From: Pirellulales bacterium
Lineage (GTDB): Bacteria > Planctomycetota > Planctomycetia > Pirellulales > JAEUIK01
Reading direction: 5' to 3'
NCBI GenBank assembly: GCA_019694455.1
Contig: JAIBBY010000031.1
Coordinates: forward strand, 1-56,044
Length of the DNA: 56,044 nucleotides
Shown here: positions 46,854-55,703 of the stretch, one piece after another
Layout of the letters: every line of letters begins with the position of its first letter
Numbering within the stretch: the first letter of the stretch is position 1
The notes under the pieces: model-generated
The model's input: only the letters and a program-made list of their open reading frames with translations
Told to the model about the DNA's origin: nothing
The model's database searches: none
Program-made: the position numbers and the translations under genes

Positions 46854-49649
46854 ATGGGATCGCCAATGCGAACTCTAATCTCGCTGCTGGCGGCGATGCC
46901 GTGGTGTGGCCTCGCACGGACGGCGGCCGGCGAGATCGACTTCGTGCGCGACGTGCGACCGATCTTCGAACGGCATTGTTACGAGTGTCACGGGCCCGAG
47001 AAACAAAAGAGCGGCCTGCGGCTGGACATCAAACGCAGCGCGCTACGCGGCGGCGAAGCCTACGGAGCGCCGCTGGTGACCGGCAACGCGGCGGAAAGTC
47101 CGTTGTGGAAGTTTGTGGCCGATGAGACGGCCGACCTGCGCATGCCCCCCGAGGGAGCGCGACTCACAGCGACTGAGATTGCCACGCTCAAGGACTGGAT
47201 CGAACAAGGCGCGATTTGGCCGGAGGGCGTGGATCGGGCCACACTGCCCGACCTGGCCGACCACTGGAGCTTCAAACCGCTGACGCGGCACGAACCACCG
47301 GCCGTACGGGAGACCACTTGGCCTCGCGACGATTTGGACCGTTTCATTCTGGCTAGGCTGGAGCGCGAGCAATTGCGCCACGCGCCGCAAGCGCCGCCGG
47401 TGACGTGGCTGCGGCGCGTGTGCTTCGACTTGACGGGGTTGCCTCCCACGCCCGAGCAGGCGGCCGCGCTGGCCGAGAATCCTAGCGACGCTGCTTACGA
47501 GCGAGTGGCGGATCAATTGTTGGCGTCCCCCCGGTATGGCGAGCGCTGGGGGCAACATTGGTTGGATGTGGCGCGGTACGCCGACACGCATGGTTTTGAG
47601 GTGAATACCGAGCGAGAACACGCCTGGCCCTATCGCGACTATGTAATCGAGGCGTTGAACCGCGACACGCCTTACGATCAGTTCGTTCGCGAGCAGATTG
47701 TGGGCGACGCGCTAGGACAGGACGCGGCCACGGGATTTCTGTTGACGGCCAGCGTGCTGTTGCCGGGCCAGATTGGGGCCGACGACGCGTCGAAGCGGCT
47801 GGCGCGGCAAGACGCGCTGGACGAGATCGTGACCAACATTGGTCAGACGTTCTTGGGGCTCAGCATCGGCTGCGCGCGGTGTCATGACCATAAGTTCGAT
47901 CCGATCACCACGCGCGACTATTACGCGATGCAAGCATTTGTGGCCGGCGTCGAATACGCCGATCGCGAACTGCACACGCCACGGGCCGAGGCGCTACGGG
48001 CGGAAGCCGAGCAGCAGCGGCGACGGATCGCCGAGATCGATCGAGAGCTGGCGCGACTCGCGCCGTTGGCGCGGCCCGGCGCGACCGGAGCTCCGTCGCG
48101 ACCGCCAGTGAATCCACGAGGCAACAGCGAGCGCTTCGCGGCGGTGGCCACGCCGCGCGTGCGGCTGACGATCATCGCGACCAATTCGCTGGAACCGTGC
48201 ATTGACGAGTTGGAGGCGTTCGATGTCGACGGCGTCAACGTGGCGCTAGCCAGCTTGGGAGCGACGGTCACTTCGTCCGGCGACACGGTGGTGGCCGACC
48301 GGCACGAACTGCGGTTCGCCAACGATGGCAACTATGGCAACTCGCGGAGTTGGATGTCGAACGAAAAGGAGCGCGGTTGGCTGATCGTGGAGTGGCCGGC
48401 CGAGCAGACCATCGATCGAGTGACGTGGAGTCGTGATCGTCAGGGCGAGTTCACGGATCGCTTGGCGACAGACTACACCATCGAGGTAGAGGACGCCGCG
48501 GGAGGCTGGCGGCTAGTGGCCGACGCGAGTGATCGGCAACCGTTGCTGGCAGGACCTGCGCCGGCGCTGGCCGAATTGGGAGCGACGCCGGAGGAAACTC
48601 GCGCGGCCGAAACTTGGCGGCAAGAACGGGCGGAATTGGAGCGACGAGTCAAAGCGGCTGAGGACGGGAGGCTGGCGTTCGCGGGAACATTTCGGCAACC
48701 CGATGAGATTCATGTGCTGTTCCGCGGTGATCCAGAGCAGCCACGCGAGGCCGCGACCCCGGCGACGCCCCGCGTGCTGGGGAATGTGACGTTGCCCGAG
48801 ACCGCGGGCGAACAGCAGCGCCGCCAGGCGCTGGCCGATTGGATCGCCAGCTCGGACAACCCGCTCACCGCGCGGGTAATGGTAAATCGACTCTGGCAGG
48901 GGCATTTCGGCGCTGGGCTGGTGGAGACCGCGAATGACTTCGGCCATAGTGGCTTGGCGCCAACGCACCCGCAGCTATTGGACTGGCTCGCGGTCGAGTT
49001 GATTCGCTCGGACTGGTCGCTCAAGCGGATGCACAAGCGGATCGTTCTGTCGGCGACGTACCGTCAAGCGAGCGAGACGCAAGCGGAGGCCGCCGCTCGC
49101 GATGGCGACACTCGACTACTGTGGCGCTATCCACCGCGAAGGCTGGAGGCGGAAGCGATTCGCGACACGATGCTAGCCGTGAGCGGGCAACTGAACTTGA
49201 AAATGGGCGGACCGGGCTTCGATTTGTTTGAACAACGAGGAGGGTTAAGCGGCTTCAAGCCGATCGAATCGTTTCGCGGCGAGGGGCTGCGGCGGATGAT
49301 CTACGCACACAAAGTGCGTCGTGAACGAGACGCCGTGTTCGGCGCCTTTGATTGTCCCGATGGCGGCCAAAGCGCCGCCCGGCGGCGCGAGAGCACGACG
49401 CCGATCCAGGCGCTGAACTTGTTGAACAGTCGCTTCACGCTGGACGCGTCGGCGGCGCTGGCCGAGCGAGCGCGGCGCGATGCGGGGGACGAATTGGCGG
49501 CGCAAGTGCGGCGGACCTTTCAGTTGGTCTACTCCCGCGAGCCAAGTCCGGCCGAGCTGGATGACGCGCAGGCAGTCGCGGCCGAGCACAGCCTAGCGAC
49601 CCTGTGCCGAGCGCTGTTGAACAGCAATGAGTTTCTGCACTTGCCGTGA
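46854..49649 (+). CDS. PSCyt1/DUF1549/DUF1553 planctomycete protein
   Basis: 931 residues. Signal-like N-terminus, then a cytochrome-c-like PSCyt1 domain with heme-type motif CYECH (42-46) and [23 protein letters not shown]1549 follows ([40 protein letters not shown]) with a second CxxCH (C340-x2-C343-H344, [11 protein letters not shown]), then a central insert with a discoidin/F5-8-type feel and C-terminal DUF1553 ([36 protein letters not shown]). These proteins are planctomycete-specific and occur with DUF1501 partners, as here. Electron-transfer or polymer-degradation roles have been suggested for the family; not proven. Confidence 0.96.
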   Translation: MGSPMRTLISLLAAMPWCGLARTAAGEIDFVRDVRPIFERHCYECHGPEKQKSGLRLDIKRSALRGGEAYGAPLVTGNAAESPLWKFVADETADLRMPPEGARLTATEIATLKDWIEQGAIWPEGVDRATLPDLADHWSFKPLTRHEPPAVRETTWPRDDLDRFILARLEREQLRHAPQAPPVTWLRRVCFDLTGLPPTPEQAAALAENPSDAAYERVADQLLASPRYGERWGQHWLDVARYADTHGFEVNTEREHAWPYRDYVIEALNRDTPYDQFVREQIVGDALGQDAATGFLLTASVLLPGQIGADDASKRLARQDALDEIVTNIGQTFLGLSIGCARCHDHKFDPITTRDYYAMQAFVAGVEYADRELHTPRAEALRAEAEQQRRRIAEIDRELARLAPLARPGATGAPSRPPVNPRGNSERFAAVATPRVRLTIIATNSLEPCIDELEAFDVDGVNVALASLGATVTSSGDTVVADRHELRFANDGNYGNSRSWMSNEKERGWLIVEWPAEQTIDRVTWSRDRQGEFTDRLATDYTIEVEDAAGGWRLVADASDRQPLLAGPAPALAELGATPEETRAAETWRQERAELERRVKAAEDGRLAFAGTFRQPDEIHVLFRGDPEQPREAATPATPRVLGNVTLPETAGEQQRRQALADWIASSDNPLTARVMVNRLWQGHFGAGLVETANDFGHSGLAPTHPQLLDWLAVELIRSDWSLKRMHKRIVLSATYRQASETQAEAAARDGDTRLLWRYPPRRLEAEAIRDTMLAVSGQLNLKMGGPGFDLFEQRGGLSGFKPIESFRGEGLRRMIYAHKVRRERDAVFGAFDCPDGGQSAARRRESTTPIQALNLLNSRFTLDASAALAERARRDAGDELAAQVRRTFQLVYSREPSPAELDDAQAVAAEHSLATLCRALLNSNEFLHLP

Positions 49650-49668
49650 ACGAGAGAACAAACCCGCG

Positions 49669-51162
49669 ATGGAACACCTCGCCGAACTCCTGTCGCCAGC
49701 CGGCCGAGCGCTGCTCGATCGCCGGCGCTTTCTGTCGTGCGCCGGCGAAGGACTGGGGGCGATCGCGCTAGCGCAATTGCTGTCGACCGACCGATTGTTG
49801 GCGGCGGAATCCGCGCCGGCGGACGCCACCGGCGAACCGGTGATCGACCCGGTTCGGCCCTTCGCGCCGCGACAGCCGCATTTCGCGGGACCCGCCCAAC
49901 AGGTGATTGTGATCTTTTGCGCGGGCGCCGTGAGCCAACTAGAGACGTGGGACTACAAGCCAGAGTTGATCGCCTGGGACGATAAGCCCTTGCCGGGTGG
50001 ACCGACGGTCACGTTTCAGGGACCGGCGGGCAACTTGGCGCGGCCCAGATACCCGTTCCGCCAGCGCGGCGAGACGGGCAAGTGGGTGAGCGACTTGATC
50101 CCACATCTGGCCGAACTGACGGACGAAATCGCCTTCGTGCATTCGCTGACCAGCAAGTCGAACACCCACGGACCGGCGGAGAACTTTCTTTCGACCGGGT
50201 TCGTGCTTGACGGTTTTCCGAGTCTCGGCTCATGGGTGACCTACGCGCTAGGGAGCGAGAACAACAACCTGCCGGCTTACGTCGCAATTCCCGATCCACG
50301 CGGTGTGCCGCAGAATGGATCGAACAACTGGGGCCCCGGGTTTCTGCCAGCCGCGTTTCAAGGCACGACGCTCAGTTCCCAGGAGCCCGTGCGTCATCTG
50401 ACCGCGCCCGACGTGTCGGTCGAGGCGGATCGTGCCGCTCGCGGGCTGTTGCAGCGGCTCAACGCGCGGCACTTGGAGTCGCATCCGGGCAACGAGCGAT
50501 TTGCGGCCCGAATCGCCAGTTACGAGTTGGCGGCGCGGATGCAGTTGAGCGTGCCAGAAATCAGCGATTTGAGCGGCGAGCCGGCGCACGTGTGGCGGGC
50601 GTACGGCGCCGATGACCAGTCGAATCCGCATAAAGCGGCTTTCGCGCGGAACTGTCTGCTGGCGCGACGGCTGATCGAGCGCGGCGTGCGCTTCGTGCAA
50701 CTCTTCAATGGCGCGTATGCCAGCGGCGGTAAGCTCAATTGGGATGGCCACAACGCGTTGCGGGAACAGTACGATGTGCATGCCGCCATCTTGGATCAGC
50801 CAGCAGCGGCGCTGATTCGCGACCTCAAACAACGAGGCCTGTTGGACCAGACTCTGGTGGTGTGGTGCACGGAATTCGGCCGCATGCCGTTTTTCCAAAA
50901 GGGCGCCCAGGGACGCGACCACAATCCAGACGGCTTCACCTGCTGGATGACGGGGGCCGGCGTTCGCCACGGCATCAGCCACGGCGTGACCGACCCCTTT
51001 GGTCAGAAGGCGGTTGAGGACATTCATCCACTCTACGATTTCAACGCCACGATCTTGCACCTATTGGGCCTGGACCACGAACGGCTGACGTTCACGCACA
51101 ACGGCTTTCAGCGGCGGCTGACGAACGTCGAGGGGCGCGTCATTCGCCAGATCTTGGCCTGA
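49669..51162 (+). CDS. DUF1501 protein with Tat-type signal
   Basis: 497 residues. [11 protein letters not shown] (18-28) followed by a hydrophobic stretch is a twin-arginine-type signal. Segments [40 protein letters not shown] and the [20 protein letters not shown] and EFGRMPFFQ blocks are the DUF1501 (sulfatase-fold-like) family. It begins 19 bases after the DUF1549/1553 gene's stop, so the two are co-transcribed; the pair is a standard planctomycete arrangement. The ATG at 49669 is preferred over an in-frame start at 49627 that lies inside the upstream gene. Confidence 0.95.
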   Translation: MEHLAELLSPAGRALLDRRRFLSCAGEGLGAIALAQLLSTDRLLAAESAPADATGEPVIDPVRPFAPRQPHFAGPAQQVIVIFCAGAVSQLETWDYKPELIAWDDKPLPGGPTVTFQGPAGNLARPRYPFRQRGETGKWVSDLIPHLAELTDEIAFVHSLTSKSNTHGPAENFLSTGFVLDGFPSLGSWVTYALGSENNNLPAYVAIPDPRGVPQNGSNNWGPGFLPAAFQGTTLSSQEPVRHLTAPDVSVEADRAARGLLQRLNARHLESHPGNERFAARIASYELAARMQLSVPEISDLSGEPAHVWRAYGADDQSNPHKAAFARNCLLARRLIERGVRFVQLFNGAYASGGKLNWDGHNALREQYDVHAAILDQPAAALIRDLKQRGLLDQTLVVWCTEFGRMPFFQKGAQGRDHNPDGFTCWMTGAGVRHGISHGVTDPFGQKAVEDIHPLYDFNATILHLLGLDHERLTFTHNGFQRRLTNVEGRVIRQILA

Positions 51163-51535
51163 CGCCGCGGCCCCAAGAGCGCATGACGAGGCGCACGGCG
51201 TCACGTCGATCAGCGCCAATCTGCGATCGTAGCACGGCCGCACACTCCATCGGGCTGTCGTGCCGGCCTGGCCCAAGATGTTCCAAAATCTTCGCGCCAG
51301 CCGAGCGACCGATCTGGCCAACGAATACCCGGCCCATGTCGCGGCGGCGTGGCTTGGCTATTCGGTCATTGTGGCCAACAAGCATTACTGGCAAGTAACC
51401 GATGGCGATTTCGAGGCGGCAGCTCGAGGGAACGTCGCGGCGTCAAACGACGCTTCCGAAAAAGCGACGCAAAAAGCGACGCACGCAATGCACGGAACTG
51501 GGAGAAATGGGAAGAAACCCGATTTAGAGGCGCAA

Positions 51536-51566
51536 CAGAAAACCCCGGATATTCCGGGGTTTTCTG
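51536..51566 (+). terminator. Perfect hairpin inside the integrase tail
   Basis: CAGAAAACCCCGGA and TCCGGGGTTTTCTG flank TAT: a perfect 14-base stem with a run of four Ts in the 3' arm, so it could act as an intrinsic terminator in either direction. It lies inside the frame of the integrase fragment, upstream of the T-arm-like sequence. Confidence 0.65.
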
Positions 51567-51596
51567 AAACGTGCGCCTCGTTGCGAGACGCCGGAA

Positions 51597-51621
51597 TGGG
51601 CAACACAGGACTCGAACCTGT
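51597..51621 (-). other. tRNA 3'-end-like sequence (possible att core)
   Basis: On the minus strand: ACAGG-TTCGAGT-CCTGT (five-base T-stem and seven-base T-loop), then GTTGCCC and A, as at the 3' end of a tRNA. There is no matching GGGCAAC acceptor strand or anticodon arm upstream, so it is not a whole tRNA gene. Integrases often recombine at tRNA 3' ends; here the T-arm read backwards encodes TGLEPV in the integrase tail. Confidence 0.55.
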
Positions 51622-52084
51622 GCGCCAAACGCGAGAAATAGTGGGTGTCTCCACCGAAGCGGCGCAAAATGCGGCGCACGCGGCGCACGGCGCGGCGCAG
51701 TCAGGGGGACATTCCAGCGACTCGGCGACGGTCAATTCCGGCCCCGTCCGTGGCCCACAAGCCGGCCCATCGAAGCCAACATCGAAGGCCGCAGCGACGA
51801 TCCCCATTGAGGCGGCTGGCACGCCCATCGAAGCCAGCATCGGCACGCCCACCGAAGCCAACAGCGACAGCGGCATCGACCTGTCTATCGACAAGCCCAT
51901 CGACGCGGACCTAACGCGCGTGGTCGAGGCGTGGCCGGCCCTGCCCGATGCAATCCGAGCGGGCATCCTGGCGATGATCCGAGCGGCTAGTTGCTAGCAA
52001 GTCCGTGCGCCGACGTTCGGCGGCACGATGGTTGAAGCACGAAGGTTGAAGAAGGCTGAACCCCCAACGAAAGGCATGACCAAC

Positions 52085-52519
52085 ATGGCAACCGCAACTC
52101 CAGTCGAGAAGCGCGGCGTTTCGAGCAATCATTCCCAGCACGTTCGTAGCGTGCTCCAGAGGATGCTTGAGTCTTGCAAACGCGGTCGCTTCTTGGTGGC
52201 CGATCATGAGTTCTTCGCCGGCATGCGCGACCATGATTCGAGCGACCAGCAACCAGTTTCAGCCACGGCGTTGCACTTCACTCGCGCGCAACTGGACTAC
52301 CTGTTGGCCCTGTTGGCCGACGCTGCTCATGGCGCTGCCTATGACACAGCCCATGACGCGCCGCGCTTTGCGGTTGAAATCCAGCGCGGCCAGCGCGTCA
52401 TCGAAACCACCGCCGCCATCCATTCCGAGCGGGAAGCGAAATCGCTCGTGGATTCGTTCCTGAATTGCGTTGCGGGAGAAGGTTACTCGGCGCGAATCGT
52501 GCCGGCGCGGTCGATGTAA
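52085..52519 (+). CDS. Hypothetical protein of the mobile-element region
   Basis: 144 residues from the ATG at 52085 (AAGG about ten bases upstream); ATG 52076 and 52028 are alternatives. No signal or transmembrane helix. It contains QHVRSVLQRMLESCKRGRFL, then VSATALHFTRAQLDYLLALL, both predicted helical. No family recognised. The frame stays open beyond its TAA and runs in phase into the diverged repeat at 52520-52660. Confidence 0.5.
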   Translation: MATATPVEKRGVSSNHSQHVRSVLQRMLESCKRGRFLVADHEFFAGMRDHDSSDQQPVSATALHFTRAQLDYLLALLADAAHGAAYDTAHDAPRFAVEIQRGQRVIETTAAIHSEREAKSLVDSFLNCVAGEGYSARIVPARSM

Positions 52520-52660
52520 AACCGCCGATTTTCCGCCCTCGCGCGGTTTGCGAATTTTCAGGACAAAAACGCGCCAAACACGGGAAATACGCACGAAAAA
52601 TCAAGAGGAAAAACTTTCCTCTTGATCGGCGAAAACGGCTCTGAAAACAGCCCTGAATGA
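52520..52660 (+). pseudogene. Copy A of a degraded DNA-binding-gene fragment
   Basis: In the frame following the TAA at 52517-52519 the sequence encodes KNAPNTGNTHEKSRGKTF and ends at a TGA (52658-52660). It corresponds to KSAPNTENTQEKANGKTC in copy B at 55103-55432, with about three in four bases alike over the core. Copy A lacks the helix-turn-helix that follows in copy B. It has no start codon of its own and precedes the 783-residue gene by 35 bases. Confidence 0.55.
52602..52624. repeat. Hairpin A (10-bp stem, AAC loop)
   Basis: CAAGAGGAAA and TTTCCTCTTG pair perfectly around AAC. The matching hairpin in copy B has different stem bases but the same loop, which implies that pairing itself has been kept. 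Confidence 0.7.
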
Positions 52661-52695
52661 CCAAGAACAGAACCCAAAAATAACGGAGTCACCGC

Positions 52696-55047
52696 ATGCC
52701 AGTCATCACCAATCCCATTGGCGCCAACTGGAGCGCGCAGGCCGGCAAGCTGGTCAAGGCCAGCGGCGCTGGCGCGGGCGAAGTCAACGCCAGCGCGCTG
52801 GGCCTTGCGACCGTGACCGACGCCAAATGGACCGTGCGCGCCGACTCTGCTGTGCTGGCCGCGATGCCCGCCGACATGATAGCGACCGGCTACCTGGAAG
52901 GCGCGGCGAACAACGGCGGCACGGACCCCATCAACATTCAACTCGATCCCACCGGCACGGCGCTAGCGGGCGGCCCGCCGACGGGAGACAATCTCGATTA
53001 CTGGCTCGATTACTGGCTCATGGGGGTTTGGGATGGCGTCACTCCGCTCGGGGCGGCGCAGAGCGATTTTCATATCCTGTGCGGCGGCGGACCCTATCTC
53101 TATTCCAAGCTGTACCTCAATTCGGCGAGCGGTTACGACCCGCCCGGCTTCGCCTTCTACGCCAATGGCCAGCCAGCGGCCACCCTCTCCGAAATGACCA
53201 TGAGCGGATCGAGCGCCGGCACGGTGCATGTCCCTTGGGGCAAGTGGTGTCGCGTGACGTTTCACGTCCTGTACGGCAATCCGGGCGTGTACGAAGTCTA
53301 TGTCAACGGGATGCTGGTCACGAGCGCGGCGGCGGACACCACGACCGTGAGCGGCGGCTGGAGCGCGCAGGCGATGCAACTGCGGTTTCCCGCCTGGGGC
53401 GCGGGCGTGCAATGGCGCGTCGCCAACATCCAAAGTTGGAAGGGGACCGACTTCTCGCTCGCGCCGATGTGGTCGCTGGACGAAGCGGACGCCGGCAATC
53501 TGGTCACGCGCGTTTTCAGTTGCGTCGGCGCGACCAACGACACGGCCCGCCAGCAAGGCCGCTGCTGGCTGACCAGCGGCACGGGCGCCGTCACCTCGAC
53601 CCAGTACAACCTCACCGGTAGTTCGCCGCTCCGCTCGCGGTTGGTGTTCTCCGGCAACGGCAGCACGCCGATTGCCACCAGCATACCGCAAATTGGCGGC
53701 TTGCCGTTCGACGACCATGACTGGGCGAGCATTGTTTTTCAGGACGTGTCGGCCCCAGCGGGCACCACGCTGCGGATGCGGCTCAACAAGAGCGACAACG
53801 CCAGTGAGCTATACACGTTCTACGTGACCGGCGGCAAACTGTACGTCTACTACGATGGCAGCGCGCCGCTGGGGTTGGCCGACTGGACGGAGACGAACCG
53901 CTACCTGTTGGTCGTGCATCTGGGCATGGACGGCCGCGCCAGAGGCACGCTGGTCAATCTCACCAAGGCGCCCTACGACGCCAGCACCAAGACCGTGTTC
54001 AGTTTTCCGCTGCCGTCTTGGACTCCGCAAATCATCGGGCAGGTCACGCTGACCGCGACCACGACCGCCAGCAACATCGAAGTGGGGCAAGTGCTGGTCT
54101 GTCGCCGACCGACGTTTAGCCTGATGGATTCGTTGACGGCCACCAGCTACACGGCGGCGACGCCGAACATTCGCACCGCCAGTTGCGTCGCCGCGTCGTT
54201 TCCCTGCGGCGAAGAAACGACGATCATTCCGGGGGGCTACTGGCCGGGGCAAGAGTTTGGCCTGAAGCGGCGGGTTATCGTCTGTCCGCTCGGGGCGAGC
54301 GGGGCGGCGCGGTGGCAGGTCATGCCGGTCGCGACCAGCGGCCTGGAGCATACCGCCGGCGTGGAATATCTCTGCCTGGACGGCGGCAGCATCAACGACA
54401 TTGCCCAAGTGCAAACGGGCGACAGCGGCCCCACCTTGTCGTTTTGCAAGGCGGCGATTAGCCGCTTCATCAAGACCGCGATGGAGAACGATTGCGCTAT
54501 CTGGTTCGGGACCATGCTTCCGCGCGGGCGCAGCGCCAGCGCCACCGCCAGCGGCACGGGAACCATCACGCTCACCTCGACCGCGCATGGCGTGGCGGTC
54601 GCGGGGCGGTTGTTCCTGGCCGGTTTCGGCGGCAACATCGACGGGCTGTGGCTTTCTGGCGTGTCGATCCCCAACGCCAACAGTTTTCAAATCACCGGCG
54701 CGAGCGGAACCGGCAGCTACACCGCCGGCACGGTGACGGGATTCAGCACGCAAGAGCTAGCCGCCATCACCACGTTCAACGCGAACCTCAAAGCCGCGAT
54801 TTACGCCAACGGCGAGCGGGGGCTAGTGAGCCTGTCGGACGTTGCGCAGGACGCGAGCGACAATCCGAGCTACTATCCGAACACGGGAGGCAGCGGCGGC
54901 TTCTGGCAAGACTTCACGCATCCCAACACCGCGCCCGACAGCAACGCCTATCAAGGCGCTGGGATGGTGGCCAAGCGGATGATTGCCTTGCGCGCGATCT
55001 CGCCCACCGCGCCACCACCGACAGGCGGAAGCATCTTGGTGGTCTAA
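52696..55047 (+). CDS. Large element-encoded protein with degenerate SGNH domain
   Basis: 783 residues; GGAG eight bases before ATG. The N-terminal 450 residues are beta-rich with a repeated lectin/LamG-like look (LYLNSASGYDPPGFAFYANG; WCRVTFHVLYGNPGVYEVYV; WASIVFQDVSAPAGTTLRMR). From about 500 an SGNH-like domain appears: GGSINDI (563-569) fits block III and DFTHPN (739-744) block V, but the expected block-I GDS is GEE (505-507). A beta insert with THAHG-type turn (TITLTSTAHGVAVAGRLFLA) between blocks III and V is like inserts in phage tail proteins. No signal peptide. A virion tail or receptor-binding protein is a reasonable guess, not shown. Confidence 0.7.
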   Translation: MPVITNPIGANWSAQAGKLVKASGAGAGEVNASALGLATVTDAKWTVRADSAVLAAMPADMIATGYLEGAANNGGTDPINIQLDPTGTALAGGPPTGDNLDYWLDYWLMGVWDGVTPLGAAQSDFHILCGGGPYLYSKLYLNSASGYDPPGFAFYANGQPAATLSEMTMSGSSAGTVHVPWGKWCRVTFHVLYGNPGVYEVYVNGMLVTSAAADTTTVSGGWSAQAMQLRFPAWGAGVQWRVANIQSWKGTDFSLAPMWSLDEADAGNLVTRVFSCVGATNDTARQQGRCWLTSGTGAVTSTQYNLTGSSPLRSRLVFSGNGSTPIATSIPQIGGLPFDDHDWASIVFQDVSAPAGTTLRMRLNKSDNASELYTFYVTGGKLYVYYDGSAPLGLADWTETNRYLLVVHLGMDGRARGTLVNLTKAPYDASTKTVFSFPLPSWTPQIIGQVTLTATTTASNIEVGQVLVCRRPTFSLMDSLTATSYTAATPNIRTASCVAASFPCGEETTIIPGGYWPGQEFGLKRRVIVCPLGASGAARWQVMPVATSGLEHTAGVEYLCLDGGSINDIAQVQTGDSGPTLSFCKAAISRFIKTAMENDCAIWFGTMLPRGRSASATASGTGTITLTSTAHGVAVAGRLFLAGFGGNIDGLWLSGVSIPNANSFQITGASGTGSYTAGTVTGFSTQELAAITTFNANLKAAIYANGERGLVSLSDVAQDASDNPSYYPNTGGSGGFWQDFTHPNTAPDSNAYQGAGMVAKRMIALRAISPTAPPPTGGSILVV

Positions 55048-55102
55048 GCAGAGTGGTCTGAATCGCGCTGGCGACGACCGTCGTAGGACACTACCGACCT
55101 GA

Positions 55103-55432
55103 CGGCGCGCGAACCAAAAAGCCGCCCCAAATGCGGGCAAAAAAGTCAAGTCGATTTTCGGAAATTTTTGGGTAAAAAGCGCGCCAAACACGGAAAATAC
55201 GCAGGAAAAAGCAAACGGCAAAACTTGCCGTTCGCTCAGCGAAAGTGATTCCAATTGTCGCGCTGAAAACGCAGAGCAGAGTATTGACGATTCTGTCGCG
55301 AATGGCGCCACGAACGGCAATGTCGCCCAAGCAGTCGCCGAGCATTTTGGCGTCGCCGAACGCACCGTCCGCAACGCCGACGCCTACACCGACGCGATCC
55401 ATCGCATCGCGGAGGTGGGCGGTTCCGACGCG
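55103..55432 (+). pseudogene. Copy B of a degraded DNA-binding-gene fragment, with HTH
   Basis: Open from a TGA at 55100-55102 and lacking any start codon. It encodes KSAPNTENTQEKANGKTC, an acidic linker (AENAEQSIDDSVANGATNG) and a helix-turn-helix, VAQAVAEHFGVAERTVRNAD then AYTDAIHRIAEVGG (55322-55423). That helix-turn-helix resembles those of ParB-like proteins of phages and plasmids. Homology stops near 55432, where the 3' end of the convergent minus-strand gene begins, so the gene is broken at both ends. Confidence 0.55.
55211..55235. repeat. Hairpin B (8-bp stem plus GC closing pairs, AAC loop)
   Basis: AACGGCAA and TTGCCGTT pair around AAC; one mismatch, then GC/GC close it. Same position in the repeat as hairpin A, with compensating base changes in both arms. 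Confidence 0.7.
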
Positions 55433-55456
55433 CTTGCTTGCTGGTGGTCTTGCTGG

Positions 55457-55693
55457 TCAAGACGGAGGCGGGGCTTGCGCCTGATCCTGGCCCGCTTGTT
55501 TGTCGCCATTGGCCTTGCGATCTTCCTTGAGCTTGGCCATTTCCGACAGTTTGACCCAGCGCTTTTCTTGTTCGTCCCAAACGCTCATCTCGCCTGCGCT
55601 TTGCATGGCGAACCGCTTGGCGCGTTCTTCGGGAGTTTGCTGGCGCGGCTGTTTCTTGGGCTTTTGGTTGTCTCCCATGTTTTTGTCCGCCAT
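55457..55693 (-). CDS. Small highly charged protein, unknown
   Basis: 78 residues. ATG at 55693, ten bases after the upstream stop, whose TGAGG also supplies a ribosome-site-like GAGG. Composition is Lys/Glu/Gln-rich (KPKKQPRQQTPEERAKRFAM; LSEMAKLKEDRKANGDKQAG) and the C-terminus is AQAPPPS. It has no hydrophobic segment and no family I recognise. Co-directional with the repeat protein upstream; a structural or scaffold accessory of the element is a guess. Confidence 0.6.
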   Translation of the reverse strand: MADKNMGDNQKPKKQPRQQTPEERAKRFAMQSAGEMSVWDEQEKRWVKLSEMAKLKEDRKANGDKQAGQDQAQAPPPS

Positions 55694-55703
55694 GCTGGCT
55701 GCC

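Larger units (their letters stand above)
51233..51997 (+). pseudogene. Tyrosine-recombinase (integrase) 3' fragment
   Basis: Frame open from a TAG at 51230 to 51997 without the catalytic core. The first ~60 residues match the C-terminus of planctomycete integrases: MFQNLRASRATDLANEY, then HVAAAWLGYS and NKHYWQVTDGDF with the catalytic-type Tyr (KHYW). The rest is an Ala/Ser/Thr-rich tail common after these integrases, ending in DLTRVVEAWPALPDAIRAGI. The N-terminal recombinase domains are absent, so it cannot act alone. The tail contains a perfect hairpin (51536-51566) and an antisense tRNA T-arm (51597-51621). Confidence 0.75.

Noticed and set aside
51597..51670. Complete tRNA gene on the minus strand
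   Set aside because: Only the T-arm and 3' acceptor strand are present; no partner acceptor strand, D-arm or anticodon arm could be folded upstream.
53809..54753. 314-residue minus-strand ORF opposite the element SGNH gene
   Set aside because: Arg/Ala-rich shadow of the + strand gene, which has a ribosome site and recognisable SGNH blocks.
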